Part shown: one piece after another, positions 19,991 through 28,644 of the stretch
Layout of the letters: the number at the start of each line of letters is the position of its first letter
Numbering within the stretch: position 1 is the stretch's first letter
DNA from: Acidimicrobiales bacterium
GTDB lineage: Bacteria > Actinomycetota > Acidimicrobiia > Acidimicrobiales > JADJXE01
Direction: 5' to 3'
Length of the DNA: 64,000 bases
NCBI GenBank assembly: GCA_016716005.1
Contig: JADJXE010000001.1
Location: 1,687,001 to 1,751,000 of the forward strand
Notes under the pieces: model-generated
What the model saw: only the letters and a program-made list of their open reading frames with translations
Told to the model about the DNA's origin: nothing
Databases searched by the model: none
Position numbers and translations under genes: made by a program

Positions 19991-20748
19991 TCAGGTGGCC
20001 GTGCCCTCGAGGGCGGGCTCCTCCTCGTCGGCCTCGAACAGCGCCCGGTAGGTGAACCCGGCCACCAGCGCCCCGAGGATCGGGAAGAGGAAGAAGAACC
20101 ACACCTGGGTGAGGTAGTCGCCCACCACGAAGACGGCCGGGCCGAGGGAGCGGGCCGGGTTCACCGAGGCGTTCGTGACCGGGATCAGGAACAGGTGGAC
20201 GAGCGTGAGGGCCAGGCCGATGGCCAGGCCACCGGCCACCGGCGACGCCTTCTTGTGGGTCGCCCCGATGATCACGACGAGGAACATGAAGGTGGCGATC
20301 ACCTCGGCCAGCGCCGCCGACCCGGCGTTGAACAGCCCGGGCGACTGGTCGCCGAAGCCGTTGGCGGCGAGCCAGTTCCCGCTGGCCTCGAAGCCCTGCT
20401 TGCCGTTGATGATCAGGGCCAGGGCACCGGCGCCGAGCACCCCGCCGATGAGCTGGACGACGATGTACGGGAGCAGGTCCTTGGTCGGGAACCGCCCGGC
20501 CGCCCACACCCCGAGGCTCACCGCCGGGTTGAAGTGGCCGCCCGAGATCCGACCGAGGGCGTAGGCGCCGGTGAGCACCGTGAGGCCGAAGGCGAACGAC
20601 ACGCCGAGGAACCCGATGCCGAGGTTGAAGCCGCCGTCGCCGTCGCTGAGGAAGACGCCTGCGAGCACGGCGCTCCCGCAGCCGCCGAACACGAGCCAGA
20701 AGGTGCCGATCAACTCGGCGGCCAGCCGCTTGCCCAGTGCACTGCTCA
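19991..20748 (-). CDS. aqpZ: Aquaporin Z-type water channel
   Basis: A six-helix membrane channel of 252 residues. Both NPA boxes are present, ISGGHFNPAVSLGV (loop B) and TNASVNPARSLGPAV (loop E, with the selectivity-filter Arg). VHLFLIPVTNAS places a His where AqpZ has its narrow-filter His, and AFGLTVLTGAYALG has the matching Phe in helix 2; both fit a water-selective rather than glycerol-conducting channel. Start ATG 20748 after GGGGA. The extra hydrophilic stretch between helices 3 and 4 (INGKQGFEASGNWLAANGFG) also occurs in AqpZ. The gene stands alone between the purine operon and a serine hydrolase. Confidence 0.93.
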
Positions 20749-20850
20749 TTCCCCGCGTCCCCTTCCAGGCCTGACTGCTGTCAGGCGCAAGGTAGTCCGG
20801 CACCCGATGACACGGAGGTGATAGTGAGGTGTCGGGAGGGTGGCCCGACG

Positions 20851-22038
20851 TCAGCCGATGGCCGCGTAGCAGGCCTCGACCAGGGTGGCGCTGCGGGGGT
20901 CCCCTGCCAGGCCCATCTCCATGCGGTTCATCACGTACCCGACGGCCAGCTCGGCGTCGGGGTCGGCCCAGCCGACGGAGCCGCCGGCCCCGAAGTGCCC
21001 GAAGGAGCGAGGGCCGCCCAGGGCGAGGATGCCGGTGCTCAACATGAAGCCCAGGCCGAACTGGATGTCCATGTCGAACAGCACGGTGTTCGGGCCCTCG
21101 GTGCGCTGGGTCACCGCCGCGTCCACCTGCGCGGGCCCGAGCAGCCGGATCCCGTCGACCTCCCCCACGCAGGCGGCGTAGAGCCGGGCGAGGGAACGGG
21201 CGTCACCGACCCCGTTGGCCGACGGGACCTCTGCGGCCCGCATGGCCCGGGAGTTCCAGATGTCCTGATCGGTGAGGGCGCCGCCCGGAGCGAACAGGGC
21301 CTTGCCCAGCCTGGACTCGGGGCCGAGGAACTGGGACATGAGCTGCAGCACCGGATCGTGGCCGGGGTCGGCGAGGGCCTCGACGCTGACGCCGGGCGGG
21401 AGCATGCTGATGAGGGTCGCGACCCGGTGCTCCTGCTCCTCCGGGAGGCCGATCCACAGGTCGAGGCCCAGCGGGTCGGCCACCTCCTCGCGCAGGTACG
21501 TCCCCACGCTGCGGCCGGTGACCCGCCGGATGACCTCGCCCACCAGCCACCCGAAGGTGGTGGCGTGGTACCCGTGCTGCGACCCCGGGTGCCAGTACGG
21601 GTGCTGGTTCTCCAGCGCCTCCACCACCGGCTCCCACGAGAGCGCCTCCTCGGCCGTCATGTCGCCGTCGACCCAGGCCAGGCCGGCCTGGTGCGACAGG
21701 AGGTGGGCGACGGTGATGTCGTCCTTGCCGTTCTGGGCGAACTCGGGCCAGTAGGTGGCGACGGGCGCCTCGGGGTCGAGCCGGCCCTCCTGGACCAGCT
21801 TGTTGGCGCACACCGCGGTGACGCCCTTGGTGGTGGAGAAGAACAGGGCGATGGCGTCGCGCTCCCACGGCCGGCCGGTGTCGGCGTCGGCGACGCCGCC
21901 CCAGAGGTCGACCACCTGACGCCCCCCGTGGTACGCCGCGAACGACGCGCCCACCTCGCCGTGCTCGGCGAAGTTCCGCTCGAAGGCGTCGCGCACGCCC
22001 TCGAAGCCCGGTGCCACCCAACCCTGACCAGCTGCCAC
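20851..22038 (-). CDS. Serine hydrolase of the beta-lactamase/EstB (class C-like) family
   Basis: A 395-residue esterase or peptidase with the class C beta-lactamase fold. FFSTTKGVTAVCAN supplies the nucleophile motif Ser-x-x-Lys (STTK), HGYHATTFGWLVGEV the Tyr of the second motif (YHA in place of the usual YxN), and SFGHFGAGGSVGWADP the third motif as His-x-Gly. These variants are typical of EstB-like esterases and LACTB relatives, not of true antibiotic-hydrolysing enzymes. No signal peptide is visible, so it is probably cytoplasmic. GTG 22038. It precedes sucD by 41 bases in the opposite order of transcription flow (it lies downstream of sucD), so it may be read from the sucCD transcript. 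Confidence 0.88.
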   Translation of the reverse strand: MAAGQGWVAPGFEGVRDAFERNFAEHGEVGASFAAYHGGRQVVDLWGGVADADTGRPWERDAIALFFSTTKGVTAVCANKLVQEGRLDPEAPVATYWPEFAQNGKDDITVAHLLSHQAGLAWVDGDMTAEEALSWEPVVEALENQHPYWHPGSQHGYHATTFGWLVGEVIRRVTGRSVGTYLREEVADPLGLDLWIGLPEEQEHRVATLISMLPPGVSVEALADPGHDPVLQLMSQFLGPESRLGKALFAPGGALTDQDIWNSRAMRAAEVPSANGVGDARSLARLYAACVGEVDGIRLLGPAQVDAAVTQRTEGPNTVLFDMDIQFGLGFMLSTGILALGGPRSFGHFGAGGSVGWADPDAELAVGYVMNRMEMGLAGDPRSATLVEACYAAIG

Positions 22039-22079
22039 GGGTGCTCCTCCCCCTTCGCCGTCCTCGCCGGCCGCCCCCG

Positions 22080-22964
22080 CTAGAGGGTGGCGAGCACCTC
22101 GGCCATGAGCAGGCCGGTCTCGGTGGGGTTCTGGCCCACCCTGGCGCCCGCGGCCCCGAGGGCCTCCATCTTGGCCTGAGCCGTGCCCTTCGAGCCGCTG
22201 ATGATGGCGCCGGCGTGGCCCATCTTCTTGCCCGGCGGGGCGGTGACCCCCGCGATGTACGCGACCACCGGCTTCGACATGTGGTCGGCGATGAAGGCCG
22301 CCGCCTTCTCCTCCTCCTCGCCACCGATCTCGCCGATCATGATCACGGCGCTGGTGTCGGGGTCGGCCTCGAAGGCCGAGAGGCAGTCGATGAAGTTGGT
22401 GCCCGGCACCGGGTCGCCGCCGATCCCCACGCAGGTGGTGACGCCGATGCCCATCTGCTTCAGCTCGTAGAGCGCCTGGTACGTGAGCGTGCCCGACCGG
22501 CTGACGATGCCGACGGGCCCGCCCGGCAGTGCGATCTCACCGGCGGTGATGCCGATGTTGCACTTGCCGGGGCTGATCACCCCCGGGCAGTTGGGGCCGA
22601 GCAGCCGGCTCTCGGCGTGGTCGCGCTTCAGCAGGTTGAAGGTGCGGGCCTCGTCGTGCATCGGGATGCCCTCGGTGATGCACACGATGAACGGGATCCC
22701 GGCGGTGGCGGCTTCGAGGACGGCGCCCGAGGCCATCTTGGGCGGCACCGACACGAACGACGCGTTGGCGCCGGTGGCGGCCACGGCATCGGCCACGGTG
22801 TCGAACACGGGGATGCCCTCGACGTCCTGGCCGCCCTTGCCGGGGGTGACGCCGGCGACGACCTGGGTGCCGTAGTCGCGGTTGCGGAGGCCGTGGAACC
22901 GGCCCTGGCCGCCGGTGAGGCCCTGGACGATGACCTTGGTGCGCTCGTCGACGAAGATCGACAT
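22080..22964 (-). CDS. sucD: Succinyl-CoA synthetase alpha subunit
   Basis: With SucC it makes succinyl-CoA and succinate interconvert with ATP or GTP synthesis in the TCA cycle. The 294-residue protein has the CoA-binding N-terminus VIVQGLTGGQGRFH, VPPKMASGAVLEA, the VCITEGIPMHDE loop, GPNCPGVISPG and the active phospho-His segment KKMGHAGAIISGSKG near residue 245. ATG 22964, ten bases after the sucC stop. Standard length, no anomalies. Confidence 0.97.
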   Translation of the reverse strand: MSIFVDERTKVIVQGLTGGQGRFHGLRNRDYGTQVVAGVTPGKGGQDVEGIPVFDTVADAVAATGANASFVSVPPKMASGAVLEAATAGIPFIVCITEGIPMHDEARTFNLLKRDHAESRLLGPNCPGVISPGKCNIGITAGEIALPGGPVGIVSRSGTLTYQALYELKQMGIGVTTCVGIGGDPVPGTNFIDCLSAFEADPDTSAVIMIGEIGGEEEEKAAAFIADHMSKPVVAYIAGVTAPPGKKMGHAGAIISGSKGTAQAKMEALGAAGARVGQNPTETGLLMAEVLATL

Positions 22965-22974
22965 CTCGGCTCCT

Positions 22975-24117
22975 CTACTTCGAGGCCAGGTCGACGGCGA
23001 TGCGCGCGGCGTCGAGCATGGTGGGTGCGACGATCAGCTTCTCGGTGCGGTGGGCGGCCAGGATCTTCTGGCCCTCGTCGGCCAGCGTGCCGTCGAGGCG
23101 GATCACGATCGGGGCCCGGACGTCGACCCGCGAGAAGGCCTCGACGATGCCGTTGGCCACCTCGGTGCCGCGCGTGATGCCCCCGAAGATGTTGATGAGG
23201 ATGCTCCTCACCTTCTCGTCGGTGTTGATCACCTCGAGCGCGCCGGCCATCACGTCGGCGCTGGCGCCACCACCGATGTCGAGGAAGTTGGCGGCCTTGC
23301 CGCCCACCTGGGTCACCACGTCGAGCGTGCTCATGGCCAGCCCGGCCCCGTTGGCGATGATCCCGACGGTGCCGTCCAGGCCGATGTACTGCAGGCCCTT
23401 CTCGTGGGCGAGCTGCTCGCGGTGGTCGCGCTCGACCACCGCCTTGAACTCCTCCCACTCGGGATGCCGGAACTCCGCGTTGTCGTCGAGGGTGACCTTG
23501 GCGTCGAGCGCGTGCACCCGGCCGTCGGGCGTGAGGATGAGGGGGTTGATCTCGACCAGGTCGCAGTCGCCCTCCACGAAGCAGCGCCACAGCGACAGGA
23601 GCACCTCGACCGCGCCCGAGCGGGCTTCGGCGTCGAGCCCGGCCTCGGTCACCAACCACTCGGCGTCGGCCCGGGTGAGGCCGTCCACGGGGTCGATGTG
23701 GAGCTTCGCGATGGCCGACGGATCCTCGGCCGCGACCTGCTCGATGTCGACCCCGCCCCTGGCCGACACCATCCCCAGGTGGAGCTTTCGGCCCCGGTCG
23801 AGGGTGAACGAGGCGTAGTACTCCTTGTCGATGTCGGAGGCGTGCTCGATCCAGACCCGGCGCACGACGTGGCCCTTGATGTCCATGCCGAGGATGTTCC
23901 CCGCGTGGAGGCGGACCTCGTCGGCGTCGGCGGCCAGCTTGATGCCGCCCGCCTTGCCCCGGCCGCCCACCTGCACCTGTGCCTTCACGACCACCGGGTA
24001 GCCGACCCGCCCGGCGGCGGCGACGGCGTCGTCGACGGTGGTGACCGGCTCGCCGGCCGACACCGGGATCCCGTAGCGGCCGAAGTACTGCTTGCCCTGG
24101 TACTCGAAGAGGTCCAC
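22975..24117 (-). CDS. sucC: Succinyl-CoA synthetase beta subunit
   Basis: The nucleotide- and succinate-binding subunit, 380 residues. It starts at GTG 24117 with DLFEYQGKQYFGRYGIPVS. The ATP-grasp part shows VVKAQVQVGGRGKAGGIKLA, LVEINPLILTPDGRVHALDA with the Mg ligand Glu-x-Asn, and the C-terminal subunit-interface domain shows GIIANGAGLAMSTLDVV, NFLDIGGGAS and ILINIFGGITRGTEVANGI. Purine specificity cannot be judged safely. First gene of sucC-sucD; a promoter-like element lies 40-70 bases upstream. Confidence 0.97.
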   Translation of the reverse strand: MDLFEYQGKQYFGRYGIPVSAGEPVTTVDDAVAAAGRVGYPVVVKAQVQVGGRGKAGGIKLAADADEVRLHAGNILGMDIKGHVVRRVWIEHASDIDKEYYASFTLDRGRKLHLGMVSARGGVDIEQVAAEDPSAIAKLHIDPVDGLTRADAEWLVTEAGLDAEARSGAVEVLLSLWRCFVEGDCDLVEINPLILTPDGRVHALDAKVTLDDNAEFRHPEWEEFKAVVERDHREQLAHEKGLQYIGLDGTVGIIANGAGLAMSTLDVVTQVGGKAANFLDIGGGASADVMAGALEVINTDEKVRSILINIFGGITRGTEVANGIVEAFSRVDVRAPIVIRLDGTLADEGQKILAAHRTEKLIVAPTMLDAARIAVDLASK

Positions 24118-24156
24118 GCGCGCTCCCGCTCTGGAGGGGGGTCCCGACGAGGTCGC

Positions 24157-24187
24157 ATACTAAGCGGGTGCCCGTGACCCCTCCCAA
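24157..24187 (-). promoter_or_regulatory. Possible promoter for sucCD
   Basis: On the minus strand TTGGGA (24187-24182) and TAGTAT (24162-24157) are separated by 19 bases, 40 bases upstream of the sucC start. TAGTAT is one of very few A/T-rich hexamers in this region, but the spacing is longer than ideal. Confidence 0.4.
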
Positions 24188-24226
24188 TGCCGCCGGCGCG
24201 CCCGCGGGCCGGCGCGATCCGCCGTC

Positions 24227-24739
24227 GTGAGGCGCACCACCGTTCGTGCCCTCGGCGCGGGGGCAGGCGTGCTGATCGGCATCGGCGTGTTCGTGTCGGT
24301 CGCGAACCTGGCCGGCTCGGGCGACGTCGACGTCCGCCTGGGCGACGACGAGTTCGTGGTCGGTCCGGCCGAGCAGCTGGCGGCCGCCATCGAGCGCGAC
24401 GACCGTCCGCTGCTCTTCCAGGACCTCCTCGTGGGCGGCCAGCGAGACATCTGGGTGCAGCACCTGGCGGCCGACCCCGACGCCGGGTGGGTCGCGTTCG
24501 ACGCACGGCTCGCGGGTCAGCCCCGCTCCTGCACCCTCGAGTGGGTGGCCGACGACGGCCGCTTCGTCGATCCCTGCGACGGCACCGTCGTGCCCGCCGA
24601 CGGCGGCGATCAGCCCGGCTACCCCACGCGCGTCGACGACGACGGGCTGCTGGTCGTCGACCTCACGCCGGAGGGCCGGCCGGGTCGGGGCACCACGACG
24701 TCCACCACGGCACCCTCGGCGGCGCGCCCCCGCCCCTAG
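24227..24739 (+). CDS. Small membrane-anchored protein, possibly a cluster-less Rieske-like domain
   Basis: Unrecognised 170-residue protein starting at GTG 24227. One N-terminal membrane helix (about residues 8-28, LGAGAGVLIGIGVFVSVANL) anchors a domain outside the cell. The pattern LEWVADDGRFVDPCDGTVVP followed by PTRVDDDGLLVVDL resembles the C-terminal half of Rieske domains (…GRFxDPCHG…), but the Cys-x-His / Cys-x2-His cluster ligands are absent. That likeness is my inference. The C-terminus is a Thr/Ser/Pro tail (TTTSTTAPSAARPRP). Its TAG stop lies within a shared CTAG with the convergent ligase gene. It is divergent from sucC. Confidence 0.7.
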   Translation: MRRTTVRALGAGAGVLIGIGVFVSVANLAGSGDVDVRLGDDEFVVGPAEQLAAAIERDDRPLLFQDLLVGGQRDIWVQHLAADPDAGWVAFDARLAGQPRSCTLEWVADDGRFVDPCDGTVVPADGGDQPGYPTRVDDDGLLVVDLTPEGRPGRGTTTSTTAPSAARPRP

Positions 24740-26238
24740 AAGTGGGCGAGGATCTCGGCCCGCTGCACCTTCGACGTGCCGGTGCGGGGCAGGTCGTCCA
24801 CCACCACCACGCGCTGCGGGGCCTTGTACTCGGCCAGCCGGGTACGGGCCCAGGCGACCAGCTCGTCCGGCGTGATCGACGATCCCTCGGCCAGCCTCAC
24901 CGCGGCGACCGGCACCTCGCCCATGCGGTCGTCGGGCAGGCCCACCACCGCGGCCTCGAGCACGTCCGGGTGCTCCTCGAGCGCGGCCTCGACCTCGATG
25001 GCGTACACCGAGTAGCCGCCGTGCTTGATCACGTCCTTCTTGCGGCCCGCGAACAGCACCGTGCCGAACGGCCCCTTGCGCGCCAGGTCGCCGGTGCGCA
25101 GCCAGCCCTCGGGTGTCACCACCGCGGCGGTGGCCTCGGGGTCGTTGTGGTAGCCGCGCAGCACGCCCGGGCCCTTCACCCAGAGCTCGCCCACCTGGCC
25201 GGGCACGACCTCGTGCCCGTGATCGTCGACGACCTTCATCCGGTACCGGGGGAGGGCCATGCCGAGGGCATCGCCGGGGATGAGGGCCAGGAACGGGAGC
25301 GACAGCTTGGCCGCGGCCCCGCCGGCCAGCTCCACCATCCCGTACCCCTCCATGAACACGGCTTGGCCGACGCTGCGGTGCACCAGTGGAAGGGTGACGA
25401 GGGCGCCCATCCTCTGGAAGCGGCGGGCCAGCTCGGGCGGCATCACGTCGGCCCCGGACGCCCACAGCCGCACCGACGACAGGTCGCGCTGCTCGGCGCC
25501 GGCCTCGAGGAGCATCCGGTACATCGCCGGGACCCCGATGAACATGGTGCAGCGCCTGGTCTCGATGGCGTCGAGCACCACGTCGGGCCGGAACTTGGGC
25601 AGCACGTAGGCGGGGATGCCGGCGGTCGCCAGGCCGAGCAGGGTGACGAAGCCCATGATGTGCGGCACCGGCAGGGCCACCACGGCCTCGTCCCGTCGCA
25701 GGTCGGCGGGCCACAGGGCGCCGGTGGCCAGCTGGCCCACGAGCGCCTGGTGGGTGAGCTCCGCCCCCTTGGGCCTCCCGGTGGTGCCCGACGTGTAGAA
25801 GAGGGCGGCGACCTGCGCCGGCGGCACCGGCTCGGCCCGCCCGAGCGGCTGGGCCCCGTCCACCTGGTGCACGCTCTCGACCACGAGCCGGGCCCCGGCG
25901 TCGCTCACCACGTGGCGCACCTCGTCCGGCCGCATCTGGGTGTTCACCGGCACGGGGAGGGCACCGGCGCGGGCCGCGGCCAGGCACAGCAGCAGCAGCT
26001 CGTAGCCGTTGCGGGTGTGGATCACCACCCGGTCGCCGGGGTCGACCTCGGCCCGGATGCCCCCGGCCCAGCGGTCGACCCGCTTGGCCGCCTGGGCGTA
26101 CGTGAGCCGCAGGCCGGTGCCGTCCTCCTCGGCCAGGGCCCCGCTGCCGTGGATGTGCGCCAGGCGCTCGAGGATCGTGCCCAGGGTGTGGTCGCGCTGC
26201 AGGGCCAGGCGGGCACGGGCGACAGCGCGGCCGATCAC
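24736..26238 (-). CDS. Acyl-CoA synthetase / AMP-dependent ligase
   Basis: An ANL-superfamily enzyme activating a carboxylic acid with ATP to the acyl-AMP and then CoA ester. The 500-residue protein has the P-loop-like motif FYTSGTTGRPKGAEL, the A5-type segment EGYGMVELAGGAAA, GWLRTGDLARKGPFGTVLFA with the conserved Asp, GRKKDVIKHGGYSVYAIEVE, and the C-terminal catalytic Lys in RTGTSKVQRAEILAHF. GTG 26238 is the likely start; an in-frame extension to 26454 lacks homology and crosses the promoter region. Substrate is unknown; medium- or long-chain fatty acids are plausible. The stop overlaps the convergent small gene. Confidence 0.88.
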   Translation of the reverse strand: MIGRAVARARLALQRDHTLGTILERLAHIHGSGALAEEDGTGLRLTYAQAAKRVDRWAGGIRAEVDPGDRVVIHTRNGYELLLLCLAAARAGALPVPVNTQMRPDEVRHVVSDAGARLVVESVHQVDGAQPLGRAEPVPPAQVAALFYTSGTTGRPKGAELTHQALVGQLATGALWPADLRRDEAVVALPVPHIMGFVTLLGLATAGIPAYVLPKFRPDVVLDAIETRRCTMFIGVPAMYRMLLEAGAEQRDLSSVRLWASGADVMPPELARRFQRMGALVTLPLVHRSVGQAVFMEGYGMVELAGGAAAKLSLPFLALIPGDALGMALPRYRMKVVDDHGHEVVPGQVGELWVKGPGVLRGYHNDPEATAAVVTPEGWLRTGDLARKGPFGTVLFAGRKKDVIKHGGYSVYAIEVEAALEEHPDVLEAAVVGLPDDRMGEVPVAAVRLAEGSSITPDELVAWARTRLAEYKAPQRVVVVDDLPRTGTSKVQRAEILAHF

Positions 26239-26504
26239 GCCAGCAGTCTGGACGACCCGACCCGTCCCGGGCCAGACCGGCCGCCCCCGGCGGCCGAGGC
26301 GGCTTGCGAGTCCGTTCTCCGGCGGGTTCACCACCCCGGCGGTGGTCGACGAGGCGGAGAACGGCCGGGCAACGGGCCGCCGCGGGGCCCCGACCGCCCG
26401 GCGGGACCTTCGCCCCTGGGCGCGTGCGACCGCCGGCGCACGATGGGTGCGCACCGACGGGCACCCCTCGCCCGTCGGGCCCCCTCGAGTCGAGGTGATG
26501 AGCG

Positions 26505-28628
26505 ATGAGCGAGGTCACGAGCTTCTGCTCCTCGTGCGGTCGGCCGGTCACGCCCGGCGCCCACTTCTGCACCGGCTGTGGCGCCCCGGTCGGCCCCGGG
26601 GACCCAGCCGCGGGACCCCCGACCGGCCCGCCCCCCGGCCCCCCCGGCCCCACCGCTCCCCCGCCGCCTCCCCCGCCGCCCCCCGGCCCGGCCGCGCCCC
26701 TGCCCTACCCGCCCCCGGCCGAGGGGCCGAAGCGGCGCCGCACCACCCTGGCGCTCGTCCTCAGCGGCGTCGGGGTCCTGGCCGTGGTCGCGCTGGTGGT
26801 CGGCGTGCTGGTCCTCGCCGGCGGCGACGAGGCCGGCGGTGAGGTCTTCCTCGAAGCCGCCGCCACCTCGGGGCCCGATCCCTTCACCGACAGCACCGCG
26901 GCGCTCCCCACCGACATGACCGCCCCCACCGTGCCGTCCACCACCTCGACGGCCAGCACGTCCACGGCCAGCACCTCGACGACGGCGAGGGGCGCCACGA
27001 CGGTCACGGCGGTGGCCGGTGACCAGGTCGGCCTGTACGGCGGCTCCCTGAACCAGGCCACGTGCGACGTGGAGCGCCAGATCACCTACCTGCAGCAGAA
27101 CCGCGACAAGGCCGCAGCCTTCGCCCAGGTCCTCGGCATCCCCGTGGGCGACATCCCCGGCTACTTGCGCTCGCTCACCCCGATGGTGCTGACCCGCGAC
27201 ACCCGGGTCACGAACCACGGGTTCAGCAACGGCCGGGCCACCGCCCGCCAGGCGGTGCTGCAGGCCGGCACCGCCGTGCTGGTCGACGTGTACGGCGTGC
27301 CCCGGGTGAAGTGCGGCTGCGGCAACCCGCTGACCCCACCGGTCCCCACCTCCGGCCGGCCCCGCTACCGGGGCAACCCGTGGCCGGGCTTCTCCCCCAC
27401 CCGCATCACCGTCATCACCCAGGTGAACGTCCAGATCAACATCTTCGTGATCGTCGACGTCATCTCCGGGGGCGGCATCAACCGGCCGCCGGGGTGGCCG
27501 CCCGACCGTGACGACCCGATCCCAGGCGAGGAGATCTGCATCGAGTACCCGACGTTCCCCGGCTGCGAGGAGGGCCCACCCCCCGAAGGCACCGTGCCCC
27601 CGACCGTCACCGTGCCGGAGGAGCCGACGCTCGGCTCCGGCGACGTGCAGGTGACCCTGCGCTGGAGCAGCACCGCCGACCTCGACCTTGCCGTCACCGA
27701 CCCCACCGGCGCCCGCATCAGCTACGAGGCCACCAGTTCGCCCAGCGGGGGCCAGCTCGACGTGGACGCCAACGGTGCCTGCGCCGGCGACCCACCCGTC
27801 GAGAACGTCTTCTGGCCCCCCGGGCAGGCCCCCCTCGGCGAGTACCTGCTCGAGGTCCACTACTACGGCGAGTGCGCCGGTGAGGGACCCCAGAGCTTCA
27901 CCCTCGCCTTCGTCTCCAACGGAGGCCTCGCTCCCATCGTGCCCGCCGCGCTGCACGCCGGGAGCGGGGAGCCCGAGATCGTGCTGGTCGCCACCGACGT
28001 GGAGGCCACCGCCGGCGGGGCGCTGCGCCAGGAGTACTCGGGCAGCCTCCCGCCGGGCGGCACCATCCTGTTCAAGGCGAACCACCCCGCCGCGCCACCT
28101 CCGGGCGGCGAGCAGCCCCCGACGCCCCCGGCGCCCGTGCTGCCCACGCCGCAGCCGCCCGTCGAGCCCCCGCCGCAACCGCCCACCGAACCCCCACCGG
28201 GCAGCACGGCGGCCGACTGCGCGCCGACGGGCGTGCAGGCCAGCGCCGGGACGTGGCCGGGCGGCACCGACCTGGGCCTGCCGGCCACCGTGACGTGGCA
28301 GGCGCCCAGCGGCTGCGAGGTGCAGTCGTACACGGTGACGGCGCTGCAGGGCGGGTCGGCGACCGGCTCCAAGTCGGTGGCCGCCGGCACCACCCAGACG
28401 ACGTTCACCGTGTGGGGCAACAACCCGGCGGCGAGCTGGACGTTCCAAGTTGTGGCGGTGGTCGGCGGCGCCACGAGCCCGGCGGCCACGTCGAACGAGC
28501 TGTCGCTCGACTGCAGCCCGTACGGCTCGGGGGAGCCCGGACCCGAGCAGATGGCCTACACGCTCTGCATGCACGATCCCACGGCCGACGACCCCGTCGG
28601 TGGAGGTGGCGTCGCGCCCCAGCCGTAG
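26505..28628 (+). CDS. Zinc-ribbon, single-pass surface protein with DUF6777-like and DUF2135-like domains
   Basis: A 707-residue multidomain protein with unknown role. Residues 1-28 form a zinc ribbon (Cys8, Cys11, Cys22, Cys25), 31-72 a Pro-rich linker, 81-105 a membrane helix, so the rest is probably outside the cell. Residues about 113-320 resemble DUF6777 of streptomycetes: FLEAAATSGPDPFT, GLYGGSLNQATCDVERQI, GYLRSLTPMVLTRDTRVTNH and CGCGNPL. Residues about 375-470 resemble DUF2135 (ADLDLAVTDPTGARISYEAT, SPSGGQLDVDANGAC). A Pro-rich stretch (530-567) precedes a fibronectin-III-like domain (570-670). ATG 26505 follows GAGGTGAT. A Thr/Ser tract at 140-162 may be glycosylated. Confidence 0.8.
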   Translation: MSEVTSFCSSCGRPVTPGAHFCTGCGAPVGPGDPAAGPPTGPPPGPPGPTAPPPPPPPPPGPAAPLPYPPPAEGPKRRRTTLALVLSGVGVLAVVALVVGVLVLAGGDEAGGEVFLEAAATSGPDPFTDSTAALPTDMTAPTVPSTTSTASTSTASTSTTARGATTVTAVAGDQVGLYGGSLNQATCDVERQITYLQQNRDKAAAFAQVLGIPVGDIPGYLRSLTPMVLTRDTRVTNHGFSNGRATARQAVLQAGTAVLVDVYGVPRVKCGCGNPLTPPVPTSGRPRYRGNPWPGFSPTRITVITQVNVQINIFVIVDVISGGGINRPPGWPPDRDDPIPGEEICIEYPTFPGCEEGPPPEGTVPPTVTVPEEPTLGSGDVQVTLRWSSTADLDLAVTDPTGARISYEATSSPSGGQLDVDANGACAGDPPVENVFWPPGQAPLGEYLLEVHYYGECAGEGPQSFTLAFVSNGGLAPIVPAALHAGSGEPEIVLVATDVEATAGGALRQEYSGSLPPGGTILFKANHPAAPPPGGEQPPTPPAPVLPTPQPPVEPPPQPPTEPPPGSTAADCAPTGVQASAGTWPGGTDLGLPATVTWQAPSGCEVQSYTVTALQGGSATGSKSVAAGTTQTTFTVWGNNPAASWTFQVVAVVGGATSPAATSNELSLDCSPYGSGEPGPEQMAYTLCMHDPTADDPVGGGGVAPQP

Positions 28629-28644
28629 CCGGGTCGGCCCCGGC

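Noticed and set aside
17881..20055. A 724-codon open frame on the + strand opposite purH and purN
   Set aside because: Antisense shadow of two well-supported genes, with low-complexity composition.
20851..22038. Possible antibiotic-resistance beta-lactamase
   Set aside because: Motif variants (STTK, YHA, HxG), no signal peptide and its length point to an EstB/LACTB-type esterase rather than a resistance enzyme.
26239..26504. The largest gap between genes, examined for a riboswitch or small RNA
   Set aside because: I saw no stable hairpin set, tRNA-like fold or known riboswitch core; it holds only the divergent 5' regions of the ligase and the zinc-ribbon protein.
22628..26653. A 1341-codon minus-strand open frame across sucD, sucC and the ligase
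   Set aside because: Out of frame with the three clear genes it crosses; Arg/Gly/Pro-rich and without motifs.
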